Below, one piece after another: positions 1 to 5,582 of a DNA stretch of 15,369 nucleotides. Within the stretch, counting starts at the first letter, position 1. Each line of letters opens with the position of its first letter. A model generated the notes under the pieces. It had not been told where the DNA came from and did not search any database. It saw only the letters and a list, made by a program, of their open reading frames with translations. A program made the position numbers and the translations under genes. The stretch is from Thermoleophilia bacterium (GTDB lineage Bacteria; Actinomycetota; Thermoleophilia; Gaiellales; Gaiellaceae), in assembly GCA_014534415.1 (NCBI GenBank), contig JACVRM010000039.1, positions 1-15,369 on the forward strand. Reading direction: 5' to 3'.

Positions 1-80
1 CGACGGGCGTGAGCACGCTCGCCGTGCTGGCCGCTGTCGAAGGCGTGCTCGGAGGCGGCCGGCAGGCGGCGCGCTCGACT

Positions 81-157
81 GAAGTCCGTCCCGGTCGCTC
101 GCGACACGCGTGCTTCACTGCCGGTGCGTGGACCGGGAGAGTAGGTCGCCGCCGAAT
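81..157 (+). rRNA. 5S rRNA-like 3' end, apparently incomplete or degenerate
   Basis: Positions 117-157 read like the last third of a bacterial 5S rRNA: ACTGCCGGT, a short hairpin CCGGT/ACCGG matching helix IV, then GGGAGAGTAGG (3' side of loop E) and GTCGCCGCCGAAT (3' strand of helix I). A GAAGT at 81-85 could be the conserved loop B/C segment. The 5' half does not fit: the usual CCGAAC-type motif and the GATGGTA side of loop E are absent, and only a rough partner for the 3' strand of helix I is seen near 48-60. An intrinsic terminator follows directly, as is usual after 5S genes. This may be a broken copy, an unusual 5S, or an assembly join near the window edge. Confidence 0.45.
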
Positions 158-166
158 TAGCTAAGA

Positions 167-190
167 GGGCCGCGCGAGCGGCCCGTTTTC
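167..190 (+). terminator. Intrinsic terminator after the 5S-like sequence
   Basis: A perfect 7-bp GC stem (GGGCCGC / GCGGCCC, 167-173 with 178-184) closes a GCGA loop and is followed by GTTTTC. It terminates plus-strand transcription. The minus-strand gene ending at 195 could also use the hairpin, but its downstream tail on that strand (CTCTTAG) is poor in T. Confidence 0.8.
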
Positions 191-194
191 ATCG

Positions 195-404
195 CTACGT
201 CGGCTCGAGTCGCAGCCGGGCCTGGCCGGCGTCTTGCCCGGTCCGCTCCGGATACTCGAGGACCCAGCGCCGGCCCGTGTCGGGGCAGCTGAGGCGTTCG
301 TGCAAGGCGTCTTCGTCGAGCTCGTCTGAGCGCAGATGGCCGCGAGCGTACGCCTCTGCCTCGTCGCCGTACAGCTCCTCGACGTACGTACAACGACATG
401 CCAC
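195..404 (-). CDS. Small uncharacterised Cys-containing protein
   Basis: This encodes 69 residues and ends with TAG at 195-197. I do not recognise a named family. The product begins with a CxC motif (ACRC) followed by an acidic stretch (YVEELYGDEAEAYARGHL), has another Cys in an SCPDTGRRW segment, and ends in a hydrophilic tail. The CxC plus later Cys could bind metal, but that is inference. Third codon positions are GC-rich as expected for a real gene here. No Shine-Dalgarno is clear; an in-frame upstream GTG at 476 would add 24 residues and cannot be excluded. It is divergent from the CAP-domain gene, and its 3' end abuts the terminator at 167-190. Confidence 0.6.
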   Translation of the reverse strand: MACRCTYVEELYGDEAEAYARGHLRSDELDEDALHERLSCPDTGRRWVLEYPERTGQDAGQARLRLEPT

Positions 405-459
405 CGCGCCGTTGTGCCCAGCCGCGGCCGCCCACAAACCGCTCCGCGACGGTTGCGAC

Positions 460-489
460 TTGACGAATGGCTGCACGTTCGCAGAGGAT
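460..489 (+). promoter_or_regulatory. Possible promoter for the CAP-domain gene
   Basis: TTGACG at 460-465 is a good -35 match. GAGGAT lies 18 bp downstream (484-489) as a weak -10. The predicted start, near 496, leaves a short leader containing the strong SD of the gene beginning at 519. The poor -10 keeps confidence low. Confidence 0.35.
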
Positions 490-518
490 CCCGCGTCGCG
501 CCGGCAAGGGAGAGGCCT

Positions 519-1079
519 GTGCAGAGACGGACACGTACGCGAACGTGCGCGGTAGCGATCGTGCTTACGACGGCGGTAGCCGCAGGACCCACGGTGTCGA
601 CCGGCGGCGGCGCCGACAGGCCCCGGCGCGTCGCGGCGGCGAAAGCAGCGCTCGCACCGTCTGCCCAAGCGCGCGCGTTCACCGCCGCGATCAACAGGCG
701 TCGCCAGGAGCGCGGACTCCGGCCTCTGCGTCGCGTGCGTGGCCTGACTGCCGCCGCGGTAGCTCACTCGCGGCAGATGGCGGCATTCGGCTTCCTTGGA
801 CACAGGTCGATCGACGGTTCGCCGTTCTGGCGGCGGATCGAACGCTTCTACCGGCCCGGTGCCGGCGCGGTGGGCGAGACGCTCGCGTACCACGACGGAG
901 GGCTCAACCCCGACGACATCGTGGACAGGTGGCTCGCGAGCCCGGGCCACCGCCGCATCGTCCTCTACGGTGAATGGCGCGACATCGGCCTCGGCGTCGT
1001 CGAGGCCGTCGGTGCTCCGGGCGTCTTTGGCGGCGGCGACGTCGTCGTCGTGACTGCGGATTTCGGCGTTCGTCGCTAA
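519..1079 (+). CDS. Secreted CAP/SCP-domain protein
   Basis: The product has 186 residues. The GTG start at 519 is chosen because AGGGAGAGG lies just upstream and because it puts a signal peptide at the N-terminus: basic residues (RRTRTRT), then a hydrophobic run ending about residue 25. Residues 52-184 match the bacterial CAP/SCP family (PR-1-like): an INRRRQERGL helix, H95 in the FLGHRS segment, a G-E-T at 119-121 in place of the common GEN, and the signature WLASPGHRRIVL with H144. These His and Glu residues correspond to the conserved CAP cavity. Bacterial CAP proteins are extracellular and mostly of unknown activity. The gene converges on the M48 protease gene: the bases CTAA at 1076-1079 supply the stop codons of both, so the genes overlap by 2 bp. 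Confidence 0.9.
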   Translation: MQRRTRTRTCAVAIVLTTAVAAGPTVSTGGGADRPRRVAAAKAALAPSAQARAFTAAINRRRQERGLRPLRRVRGLTAAAVAHSRQMAAFGFLGHRSIDGSPFWRRIERFYRPGAGAVGETLAYHDGGLNPDDIVDRWLASPGHRRIVLYGEWRDIGLGVVEAVGAPGVFGGGDVVVVTADFGVRR

Positions 1080-1918
1080 GCGGCGCGAAGGCGCTCGCGC
1101 CAGTCCGGGTCCAGCGCGCGCAGCCGGGCCACGCGCTCGCCTACGCTCGGATGCGTTGCGAAGAGACCAGCGAGGCCGCGTTCCGGAAACGGGTTGAGCG
1201 GATAGACGGGCTCCGTCGCGGGGTTGGCCCGCAGGTCGATCAGGTCGCTCGCCTGCTCCAACCGAATGAGGGCGTTCGCGAGACCGTGCGGCGTCTCGCA
1301 GAGTGCCGCGGCCGCGAGGTCGGCGGCAAGCTCTCGCTTCGGCGAGAGCACTGCGTGTACGAGCGCCGCTGCGATGGGGCCGAGCACGAAGAGCAGCGCG
1401 CGCGCCGCAAAGCCGCCGAGGCGGCTGACCTCGACGATTGCCGCCGCGAGTACCACCGCGGCCGTCTGCGTGAGCACGTCCCGGCTGCGCACGTGCGCCA
1501 ACTCGTGGGCGAGCAGACCCTCCAGCTCCGCCGGCGGGAGTGCCTGGAGCAGGCCTGTGCTGACGCCGATCGCCGCGCCTCGAGGCCCGCGACCGGCGGA
1601 GAACGAGAGTGGAAAACCGTCCCGTGCAATGTAGAGCCGCGGCATGGCGACGTGGGCACGCGCTGCAAGCCTCTCGACCGTCGAGCGAAGAGCCGGCGCT
1701 TCTGCTGCGGGCAGCTCCTCGGCACCGACGAGGCCGGCGACGATCCGCTCCCCGTACCAGTAGGTCGCCGTCGCAGTGAGCAGCACGCAGAAGACGAAGA
1801 TCGCGGCGAGGCGGTAGCCGCCCAATGCCCAGCCGAGCGCTCCGAGCAGCGCTCCCGCGCCGGCCACGAGCAGCCATGCCTTGACCACGTTCCTCGCGCG
1901 TGCGAGGCGGCCGGGCAT
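1076..1918 (-). CDS. htpX: M48-family membrane metalloprotease, HtpX-like
   Basis: The product has 280 residues, close to the usual HtpX length. Two N-terminal membrane segments (about 13-34 and 37-57) precede the zinc protease domain. The HEXXH motif is HELAH at 138-142; the third zinc ligand is E196 in the RELAAD segment; a typical ATHPS motif with H256 lies near the C-terminus. Further hydrophobic segments (about 150-190) flank the active site. HtpX proteins degrade misfolded or damaged membrane proteins at the cytoplasmic face. The start ATG at 1918 lies 4 bp after the stop of the 82-residue protein gene (1923-2171), which implies cotranscription. Many M48B paralogs exist in actinobacteria, so the symbol is a family-level call. 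Confidence 0.9.
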   Translation of the reverse strand: MPGRLARARNVVKAWLLVAGAGALLGALGWALGGYRLAAIFVFCVLLTATATYWYGERIVAGLVGAEELPAAEAPALRSTVERLAARAHVAMPRLYIARDGFPLSFSAGRGPRGAAIGVSTGLLQALPPAELEGLLAHELAHVRSRDVLTQTAAVVLAAAIVEVSRLGGFAARALLFVLGPIAAALVHAVLSPKRELAADLAAAALCETPHGLANALIRLEQASDLIDLRANPATEPVYPLNPFPERGLAGLFATHPSVGERVARLRALDPDWRERLRAA

Positions 1919-1922
1919 GACG

Positions 1923-2171
1923 CTAGTTGTCGTCTTCGCGCTCGTCCTCGACGAACCCGCGCGGCGGCCAGTCGGGCTCGGGCGCGTCGCAGCGGCTGGT
2001 GCAGTGCAGAGAGGCGATGTTCTGGAGCGGAATCAGGATGTGGCCGTTGAGCTCGATGTGCGGCACCTCGTCGACGGAGCAGTAAGCCGTCAGCACGCCG
2101 TCCTGGTAGTCGCCGCCGAAGAGAGCGACCTCGACCTGCTCACCCTTGTACTTGCCGGTGTAGTCCTCCAC
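1923..2171 (-). CDS. Small beta-rich protein with acidic tail, uncharacterised
   Basis: The product has 82 residues and starts with GTG at 2171. I do not recognise the family. Residues 6-56 show alternating strands and turns (EQVEVALFGG, GVLTAYCS, HIELNGHILIPLQNIASL) resembling a small beta-barrel such as SH3- or Sm-like folds, although this is only a pattern impression. Cysteines are at 31, 57 and 61; the last ten residues are strongly acidic. A TACGCT box ends 7 nt before the GTG, suggesting a leaderless transcript. It is the first gene of a pair with the HtpX-like protease, 4 bp apart, so a role connected with membrane or envelope quality control is possible but unproven. Confidence 0.75.
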   Translation of the reverse strand: MEDYTGKYKGEQVEVALFGGDYQDGVLTAYCSVDEVPHIELNGHILIPLQNIASLHCTSRCDAPEPDWPPRGFVEDEREDDN

Positions 2172-2178
2172 CGGGCGC

Positions 2179-2184
2179 AGCGTA
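2179..2184 (-). promoter_or_regulatory. -10 element for leaderless transcript of the 2171 gene
   Basis: TACGCT (TANNNT type) on the minus strand is separated by 7 nt from the GTG at 2171, so transcription would start at or one base before the start codon. No convincing -35 is visible. Confidence 0.5.
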
Positions 2185-2239
2185 GCCGTTTCCCCTCAAA
2201 TGAGCGGTCGTCCGCGATCTGCGGCCGTAACGCGGGAAA

Positions 2240-2266
2240 GGGGAGCCCCGCGTACGGGCGCTCCCC
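2240..2266 (-). terminator. Strong hairpin, probable minus-strand terminator
   Basis: GGGGAGC-CCCG (2240-2250), loop CGTA, then CGGG-C-GCTCCCC (2255-2266) form an 11-bp stem with one bulged C. On the minus strand it is followed by TTTCCC, a short T tract. It sits between the mini-protein gene ending at 2438 and the gene starting at 2171, so it could end the histidine phosphatase cluster. An alternative pairing of CGCGGG (2231-2236) with CCCGCG (2247-2252) exists. The remainder of 2185-2437 shows no gene I can support. Confidence 0.4.
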
Positions 2267-2437
2267 GGCACACGGATTGGTTCTGCTACTCGCGGGCGGC
2301 ACGGGTGGCGTCCAGATCAGCTTGTCGCCGAACGCCGGATGCTCGCGGTCATGTGCGCACAGGCCGATGCTTGACCCTCGCGCGTCATGCCGTCCGACGA
2401 GCATTCGGCCGGCGCGCTCTCGTGCACTACTCGGCGG

Positions 2438-2632
2438 CTACAAAGTCTGACGAAAACGCATCGCCGCTCGGCTGATGGCGTAGCCAGCGACGGCGATCCC
2501 GCCGACGACAAGCCCGACGACGTTTGTCGTAGTGCAAGTGCGGCACACGTTGCAGCAGGCAGGGGCTATCGGGGCGTATTCGGCAGCCCGATTCGTGAGC
2601 GGTGCCATGCGGACGCTCAGCGTGCGAAGCAT
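2438..2632 (-). CDS. Cys-rich membrane mini-protein, uncharacterised
   Basis: The product has 64 residues. A CCxxCxxC cluster (C26, C27, C30, C33) directly precedes a single hydrophobic segment (about 38-57, VVGLVVGGIAVAGYAI), followed by a short basic tail (RAAMRFRQTL). The order suggests a membrane-anchored metal- or redox-active peptide with the Cys cluster at the membrane surface; no family is recognised. The ATG at 2632 lies 3 nt after the TAG of the coiled-coil gene (2636-2638), which supports translational coupling and argues that this short frame is real. An internal ATG at codon 9 is an alternative start. Confidence 0.6.
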   Translation of the reverse strand: MLRTLSVRMAPLTNRAAEYAPIAPACCNVCRTCTTTNVVGLVVGGIAVAGYAISRAAMRFRQTL

Positions 2633-2635
2633 GGC

Positions 2636-2962
2636 CTACCGCCCGCGTCGATCAGATCCCTCTTTGCGACGCATCGCCTCGTATACCGCGTCCCAGTGAC
2701 TTGAAATGTCCTCGAGCGCGCGCGCCGTCGTCAGTGCAGCCTCTTCCAGCCGCGCGTTCACCTTCTCGACCTCCGCCATGCGCTCTGTGAGGTCGTTGAC
2801 CTTGTGAGCGAGGGTACTCAGCTCCTGGGCGATCAGTTCGAAGTCGTGGATGCTGCATTCTTCCCCGTTTCGCGAACGAAACGCAGTCTCACTCGAGGGC
2901 GGTCTCGGATTCGTCTCCTCGCTCGAGAAGGCGGCGGAAACCCGGAAGGTGGAGTCGTCCAC
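2636..2962 (-). CDS. Short coiled-coil protein
   Basis: The product has 108 residues with the GTG start at 2962. The first 36 residues look low-complexity and poorly conserved. From about residue 38 the protein is a long amphipathic helix (FELIAQELSTLAHKVNDL, then TERMAEVEKVNARLEEAAL) with a leucine/alanine heptad pattern, ending in a basic tail (RRKEGSDRRGR). It is probably an oligomeric cytoplasmic scaffold or regulator; no family is recognised. The start lies 7 bp downstream of the histidine phosphatase stop with no clear SD, so the true start may be further in, near the helix. The gene is sandwiched in a tight three-gene minus-strand cluster. Confidence 0.7.
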   Translation of the reverse strand: MDDSTFRVSAAFSSEETNPRPPSSETAFRSRNGEECSIHDFELIAQELSTLAHKVNDLTERMAEVEKVNARLEEAALTTARALEDISSHWDAVYEAMRRKEGSDRRGR

Positions 2963-2969
2963 GCGCGGC

Positions 2970-3560
2970 TCAGTCCACCCGCCGCAGTCTTCCGTCCTCG
3001 ACGGCGATTCGGGATAGTGCGCAGTTCTCGATCCGCGGGAACTCCCGCCGCCTCGTCACGAAGTCCAATCCTTCGGCCTCCATCAGCAGTGCACGCACGG
3101 GGCCCCCGTGCGCGACAAGCAGGATCTGACCTCCGGCGTGGATCTCCGCGAGCCGCGCGACCGCCGTCCGCACTCGGCGAGCGAGATCGGCGTGCGTCTC
3201 GCCGCGCTCCCAGACCGCCTCGCCGGTCTCGAGCCAGCGGGCGACGTTCTCCGGGTCGCGCTCCTGGAGCTCCTCGACGGTCCAACCCTCCCACGAGCCG
3301 AAGTCGAGTTCGCGCAGCTGCGGATCGACGACGACCGGCATCGCGAGTCGGGCCGCGAGAATCTCGGCGGTCTCACGAGCGCGCCGCAGATCGCTTGCGT
3401 AGACGGCGTCCAGGCGCGTCCCAGCCAGGCGCTCGGCCAGGTCGCGCGCCTGCTCGCGGCCGGCCGCGTTCAGAGGCGGGTCCGACTGGCCCTGGATGCG
3501 GCGATCCCGGTTCCAGTCGGTCTCGCCGTGCCGGACCAGCAGAACGGTCGTCGGCGCCAT
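2970..3560 (-). CDS. Histidine phosphatase (phosphoglycerate mutase family)
   Basis: The product has 196 residues. It carries the family signature LLVRHGETDWN with catalytic H11, the second arginine region SDLRRARETA (55-64), the acid region LRELDFGSWEG with E84, and the second catalytic histidine in VAHGGPVRALL (H151). This is the branch-2 histidine phosphatase fold of cofactor-dependent phosphoglycerate mutases, CobC and acid phosphatases. The substrate cannot be told from sequence; a broad phosphatase is as likely as a glycolytic mutase. The ATG at 3560 starts directly at the RHG-containing strand and lies 7 nt after a TACCGT box, so the mRNA is probably leaderless. It heads the cluster with the coiled-coil and mini-protein genes and is divergent from the SDR gene with 18 bp between start codons. 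Confidence 0.93.
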   Translation of the reverse strand: MAPTTVLLVRHGETDWNRDRRIQGQSDPPLNAAGREQARDLAERLAGTRLDAVYASDLRRARETAEILAARLAMPVVVDPQLRELDFGSWEGWTVEELQERDPENVARWLETGEAVWERGETHADLARRVRTAVARLAEIHAGGQILLVAHGGPVRALLMEAEGLDFVTRRREFPRIENCALSRIAVEDGRLRRVD

Positions 3561-3566
3561 GGACGG

Positions 3567-3573
3567 TACGGTA
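3567..3573. promoter_or_regulatory. Overlapping divergent -10 elements
   Basis: The plus strand reads TACGGT at 3567-3572, 6 nt before the GTG at 3579. The minus strand reads TACCGT at 3573-3568, 7 nt before the ATG at 3560. Both fit TANNNT boxes for leaderless transcripts, and they overlap by five base pairs, so the two promoters must compete for the same DNA. Confidence 0.6.
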
Positions 3574-3578
3574 GCCGG

Positions 3579-4361
3579 GTGGATCTCGGGCTCCGGGGGC
3601 GCGTCTGCGTGGTGACCGGCTCGACGAGCGGGATCGGATTCGAGACCGCCCGGCTGCTCGCGGCCGAGGGAGCCCGCGTCGTCGTCTGCGGGCGTGATGC
3701 CGCGCGCGTCGAGCAGGCCGTCTCCGAGTCGGGCGCGGCGCTCGGACACGTCTGCGACCTCGCCGAGCCGGGTGCGCCGGACAGGCTCATCGGAGAGGCG
3801 GCGAAGCTCGGACCGGTGGAGGCGCTCGTCAACAACGTCGGCGTCGCGTACCAGGCGGCGTTCGACGAGCTCGGCGACGGCGAATGGGAGTCGATGTGGC
3901 AGCTCAACGTGATGAGCTACGTGCGCGCGATCAGGGCCGTCGTCCCGGGCATGCGGGAGCGCGGCGGCGGAGCCATCGTCAACGTCGCTTCGACGGCGGG
4001 CAAACGCCCGTCGACCGGCATGCCGAACTACTCGGTGACGAAAGCGGCCGTGCTGTCGCTGTCGCGCCTCGTTGCCGACCTGTACGCGCGTGACCGGATC
4101 CGCTGCAACGCCGTCGCGCCGGGCCCGACGGGCACCGAGGCCTGGCTGGGCGAAGGCGGTCTGGCCGACCAGCAGGCGGCTCGGACCGGCAAGACGCGCG
4201 CTGAGGTGCTCGCCGCCGTTGCGAGCGGACGTCCATTGGGCCGGCTCGCCGAGCCGGCCGAGATCGCCGCGGTGGTCACGTTTCTATGCTCCGACCGCGC
4301 GGGCTACGTCACCGGAGCCGCATGGAGCGTCGACGGCGGCACGGTGCCCATCATCGTCTGA
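3579..4361 (+). CDS. Short-chain dehydrogenase/reductase (classical SDR)
   Basis: The product has 260 residues, typical for classical SDRs. Residues 13-20 are the cofactor motif TGSTSGIG, and 85-88 are NNVG. The catalytic tetrad is N110, S138, Y151 and K155 (in the ASTAG and YSVTKAA segments). The C-terminus has the usual PGPTGT, PEEIA-like (EPAEIAAVV) and GYVTGAAWSVDGG motifs of FabG-like oxidoreductases. It is an NAD(P)H-dependent cytoplasmic oxidoreductase; the substrate is unknown. The GTG at 3579 is chosen because it lies 6 nt after a TANNNT box and because the Rossmann strand begins immediately after it. The gene is monocistronic and divergent from the histidine phosphatase. Confidence 0.93.
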   Translation: MDLGLRGRVCVVTGSTSGIGFETARLLAAEGARVVVCGRDAARVEQAVSESGAALGHVCDLAEPGAPDRLIGEAAKLGPVEALVNNVGVAYQAAFDELGDGEWESMWQLNVMSYVRAIRAVVPGMRERGGGAIVNVASTAGKRPSTGMPNYSVTKAAVLSLSRLVADLYARDRIRCNAVAPGPTGTEAWLGEGGLADQQAARTGKTRAEVLAAVASGRPLGRLAEPAEIAAVVTFLCSDRAGYVTGAAWSVDGGTVPIIV

Positions 4362-4390
4362 GCGCGTAGGGACGAATCGTCACTCGCTCG

Positions 4391-4404
4391 GCACGCTCGC
4401 GTGC
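4391..4404 (+). other. GC-rich hairpin downstream of the SDR gene
   Basis: GCACG CTCG CGTGC forms a 5-bp stem with a four-base loop 30 bp after the SDR stop, followed by a tandem repeat GACGCGT-GACGCGT (4407-4420) and TTTCTC. It may help end SDR transcription, but there is no proper T tract. The rest of the 220-bp gap before dgt shows no gene I can support. Confidence 0.3.
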
Positions 4405-4477
4405 GGGACGCGTGACGCGTTTCTCGATACCGTGAGAATCCCAGGCTGAGCCCCGGGGTGGGTGGGGTTGGGGATGG

Positions 4478-4492
4478 TCGACCGAGGGTCGA
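4478..4492. repeat. Inverted repeat upstream of dgt
   Basis: TCGACC-GAG-GGTCGA is a perfect 6-bp inverted repeat with a 3-bp spacer, 90 bp before the dgt start. It could be a regulator site, although such repeats also arise by chance in GC-rich DNA. Confidence 0.3.
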
Positions 4493-4567
4493 ATGGAGAA
4501 CATTGCGGCACGTCGCGCCGGCCGGCTTCTGTACGCCGCGGCGGCCGGTGCGATCAGGGCGAGCGAC

Positions 4568-4573
4568 TACGCT
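4568..4573 (+). promoter_or_regulatory. -10 element for dgt-dnaG
   Basis: TACGCT ends 8 nt before the dgt ATG, which would give a leader of only one or two bases. There is no clear -35 and no SD before dgt, which fits leaderless translation. Confidence 0.5.
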
Positions 4574-4581
4574 AGGCGCCG

Positions 4582-5580
4582 ATGCCCGAGCTGGCCGGGA
4601 GCGTCGCTGACGCGTTCGCCGAGCGTGTCCGCGAGTACGAAGAGACGTCGCTGTCGCCGCTCGCGATCCGCTCGTACGAGACCCGCGGGCGGCTGTACCG
4701 GGAGAACGAGTGCCGCCTGCGGACGCCGTTCCAGCGGGACCGCGATCGCATCGTCCACTCGAAGGCGTTTCGCCGCCTGAAGCACAAGACCCAGGTTTTC
4801 GTCTCGCCGGCGGGCGACCACGTCCGCACCCGCCTCACCCACACGCTCGAGACCACCGGCATCGCCCGCGGCGTCGCCCGGGCGCTGCGGCTCAACGAGG
4901 ATCTCGTCGAGGCGATCGGGCTCGGGCACGACCTCGGCCACCCGCCGTTCGGTCACGCCGGCGAGGAGGCGCTCGACCGCCTGCTGCGGGAGCGCTTCTC
5001 CCGCGGCTTCCGTCACAACGAGCACTCGCTGCGCGTCGTCGACGTGCTCGAGCGGGACGGCCGAGGCCTCAATCTGACCGGCGAGGTTCGTGACGGCATC
5101 CTGGGTCACACCGGCGACCGGGAGCCCGAGACGCAGGAGGGCCGGATCGTCCGCATCGTCGACCGCGTTGCCTACATCAACCATGACATCGACGACGCCG
5201 TGCGGGCCGGTGTTCTCTCGCCGGGCGACCTACCACGCGATGAGATCGCCCTGCTCGGCGACACGGGGTCGCGCCGCATCGACACGCTCGTGCACGACCT
5301 TGTCGAGACCTCCGCGAACCGTGGTGAGATCCGCCAGAGCGGCGAGATCGGGGAGGCGATGCTGGCGCTGCGGCGATTCATGTTCGATCGCGTCTACCTC
5401 GCCGAAGGCTCCCGCGAGGAGCACCGGCGTGCGAAGGAGGTCGTGAGGCGCATCTTCGACCACCTGGCCACGAACCCCGGCAAGGTTCCGCCCGGGGAAG
5501 CCGACCTGCCGCAGCGCATCACCGACTTCATTGCGGGCATGACCGACCGCTACGCGCTCGCCTACGCGGCGGAGCTCTAG
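4582..5580 (+). CDS. dgt: Deoxyguanosinetriphosphate triphosphohydrolase-like protein
   Basis: The product has 332 residues, the length of the shorter bacterial and actinobacterial dGTPase-like type. It belongs to the HD-domain metal-dependent phosphohydrolases that cut dNTPs into deoxynucleoside and triphosphate. The HD residues are visible: H87 in RLTHTLE, H116-D117 in GLGHDLGHPPFGH, and D202 in YINHDIDD. The N-terminal FQRDRDRIVHSKAFRRL segment is also family-typical. It acts in the cytoplasm on the dNTP pool. The dnaG start follows 2 bp after its TAG, the standard actinobacterial dgt-dnaG operon that couples nucleotide hygiene with replication priming. Confidence 0.95.
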   Translation: MPELAGSVADAFAERVREYEETSLSPLAIRSYETRGRLYRENECRLRTPFQRDRDRIVHSKAFRRLKHKTQVFVSPAGDHVRTRLTHTLETTGIARGVARALRLNEDLVEAIGLGHDLGHPPFGHAGEEALDRLLRERFSRGFRHNEHSLRVVDVLERDGRGLNLTGEVRDGILGHTGDREPETQEGRIVRIVDRVAYINHDIDDAVRAGVLSPGDLPRDEIALLGDTGSRRIDTLVHDLVETSANRGEIRQSGEIGEAMLALRRFMFDRVYLAEGSREEHRRAKEVVRRIFDHLATNPGKVPPGEADLPQRITDFIAGMTDRYALAYAAEL

Positions 5581-5582
5581 GA

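Noticed and set aside
195..1877. A 560-codon minus-strand open frame
   Set aside because: Mostly the shadow of the CAP and M48 genes in GC-rich DNA; only its last part (195-404) reads like protein and is listed separately.
974..2450. Long plus-strand open frames across the M48 gene and beyond
   Set aside because: Antisense to a well-supported protease with intact motifs; Arg/Ala-rich composition typical of shadow frames.
4493..4780. A plus-strand frame starting at an ATG at 4493
   Set aside because: It runs into dgt in another frame and has no SD or conserved motif; dgt at 4582 explains the coding signal.
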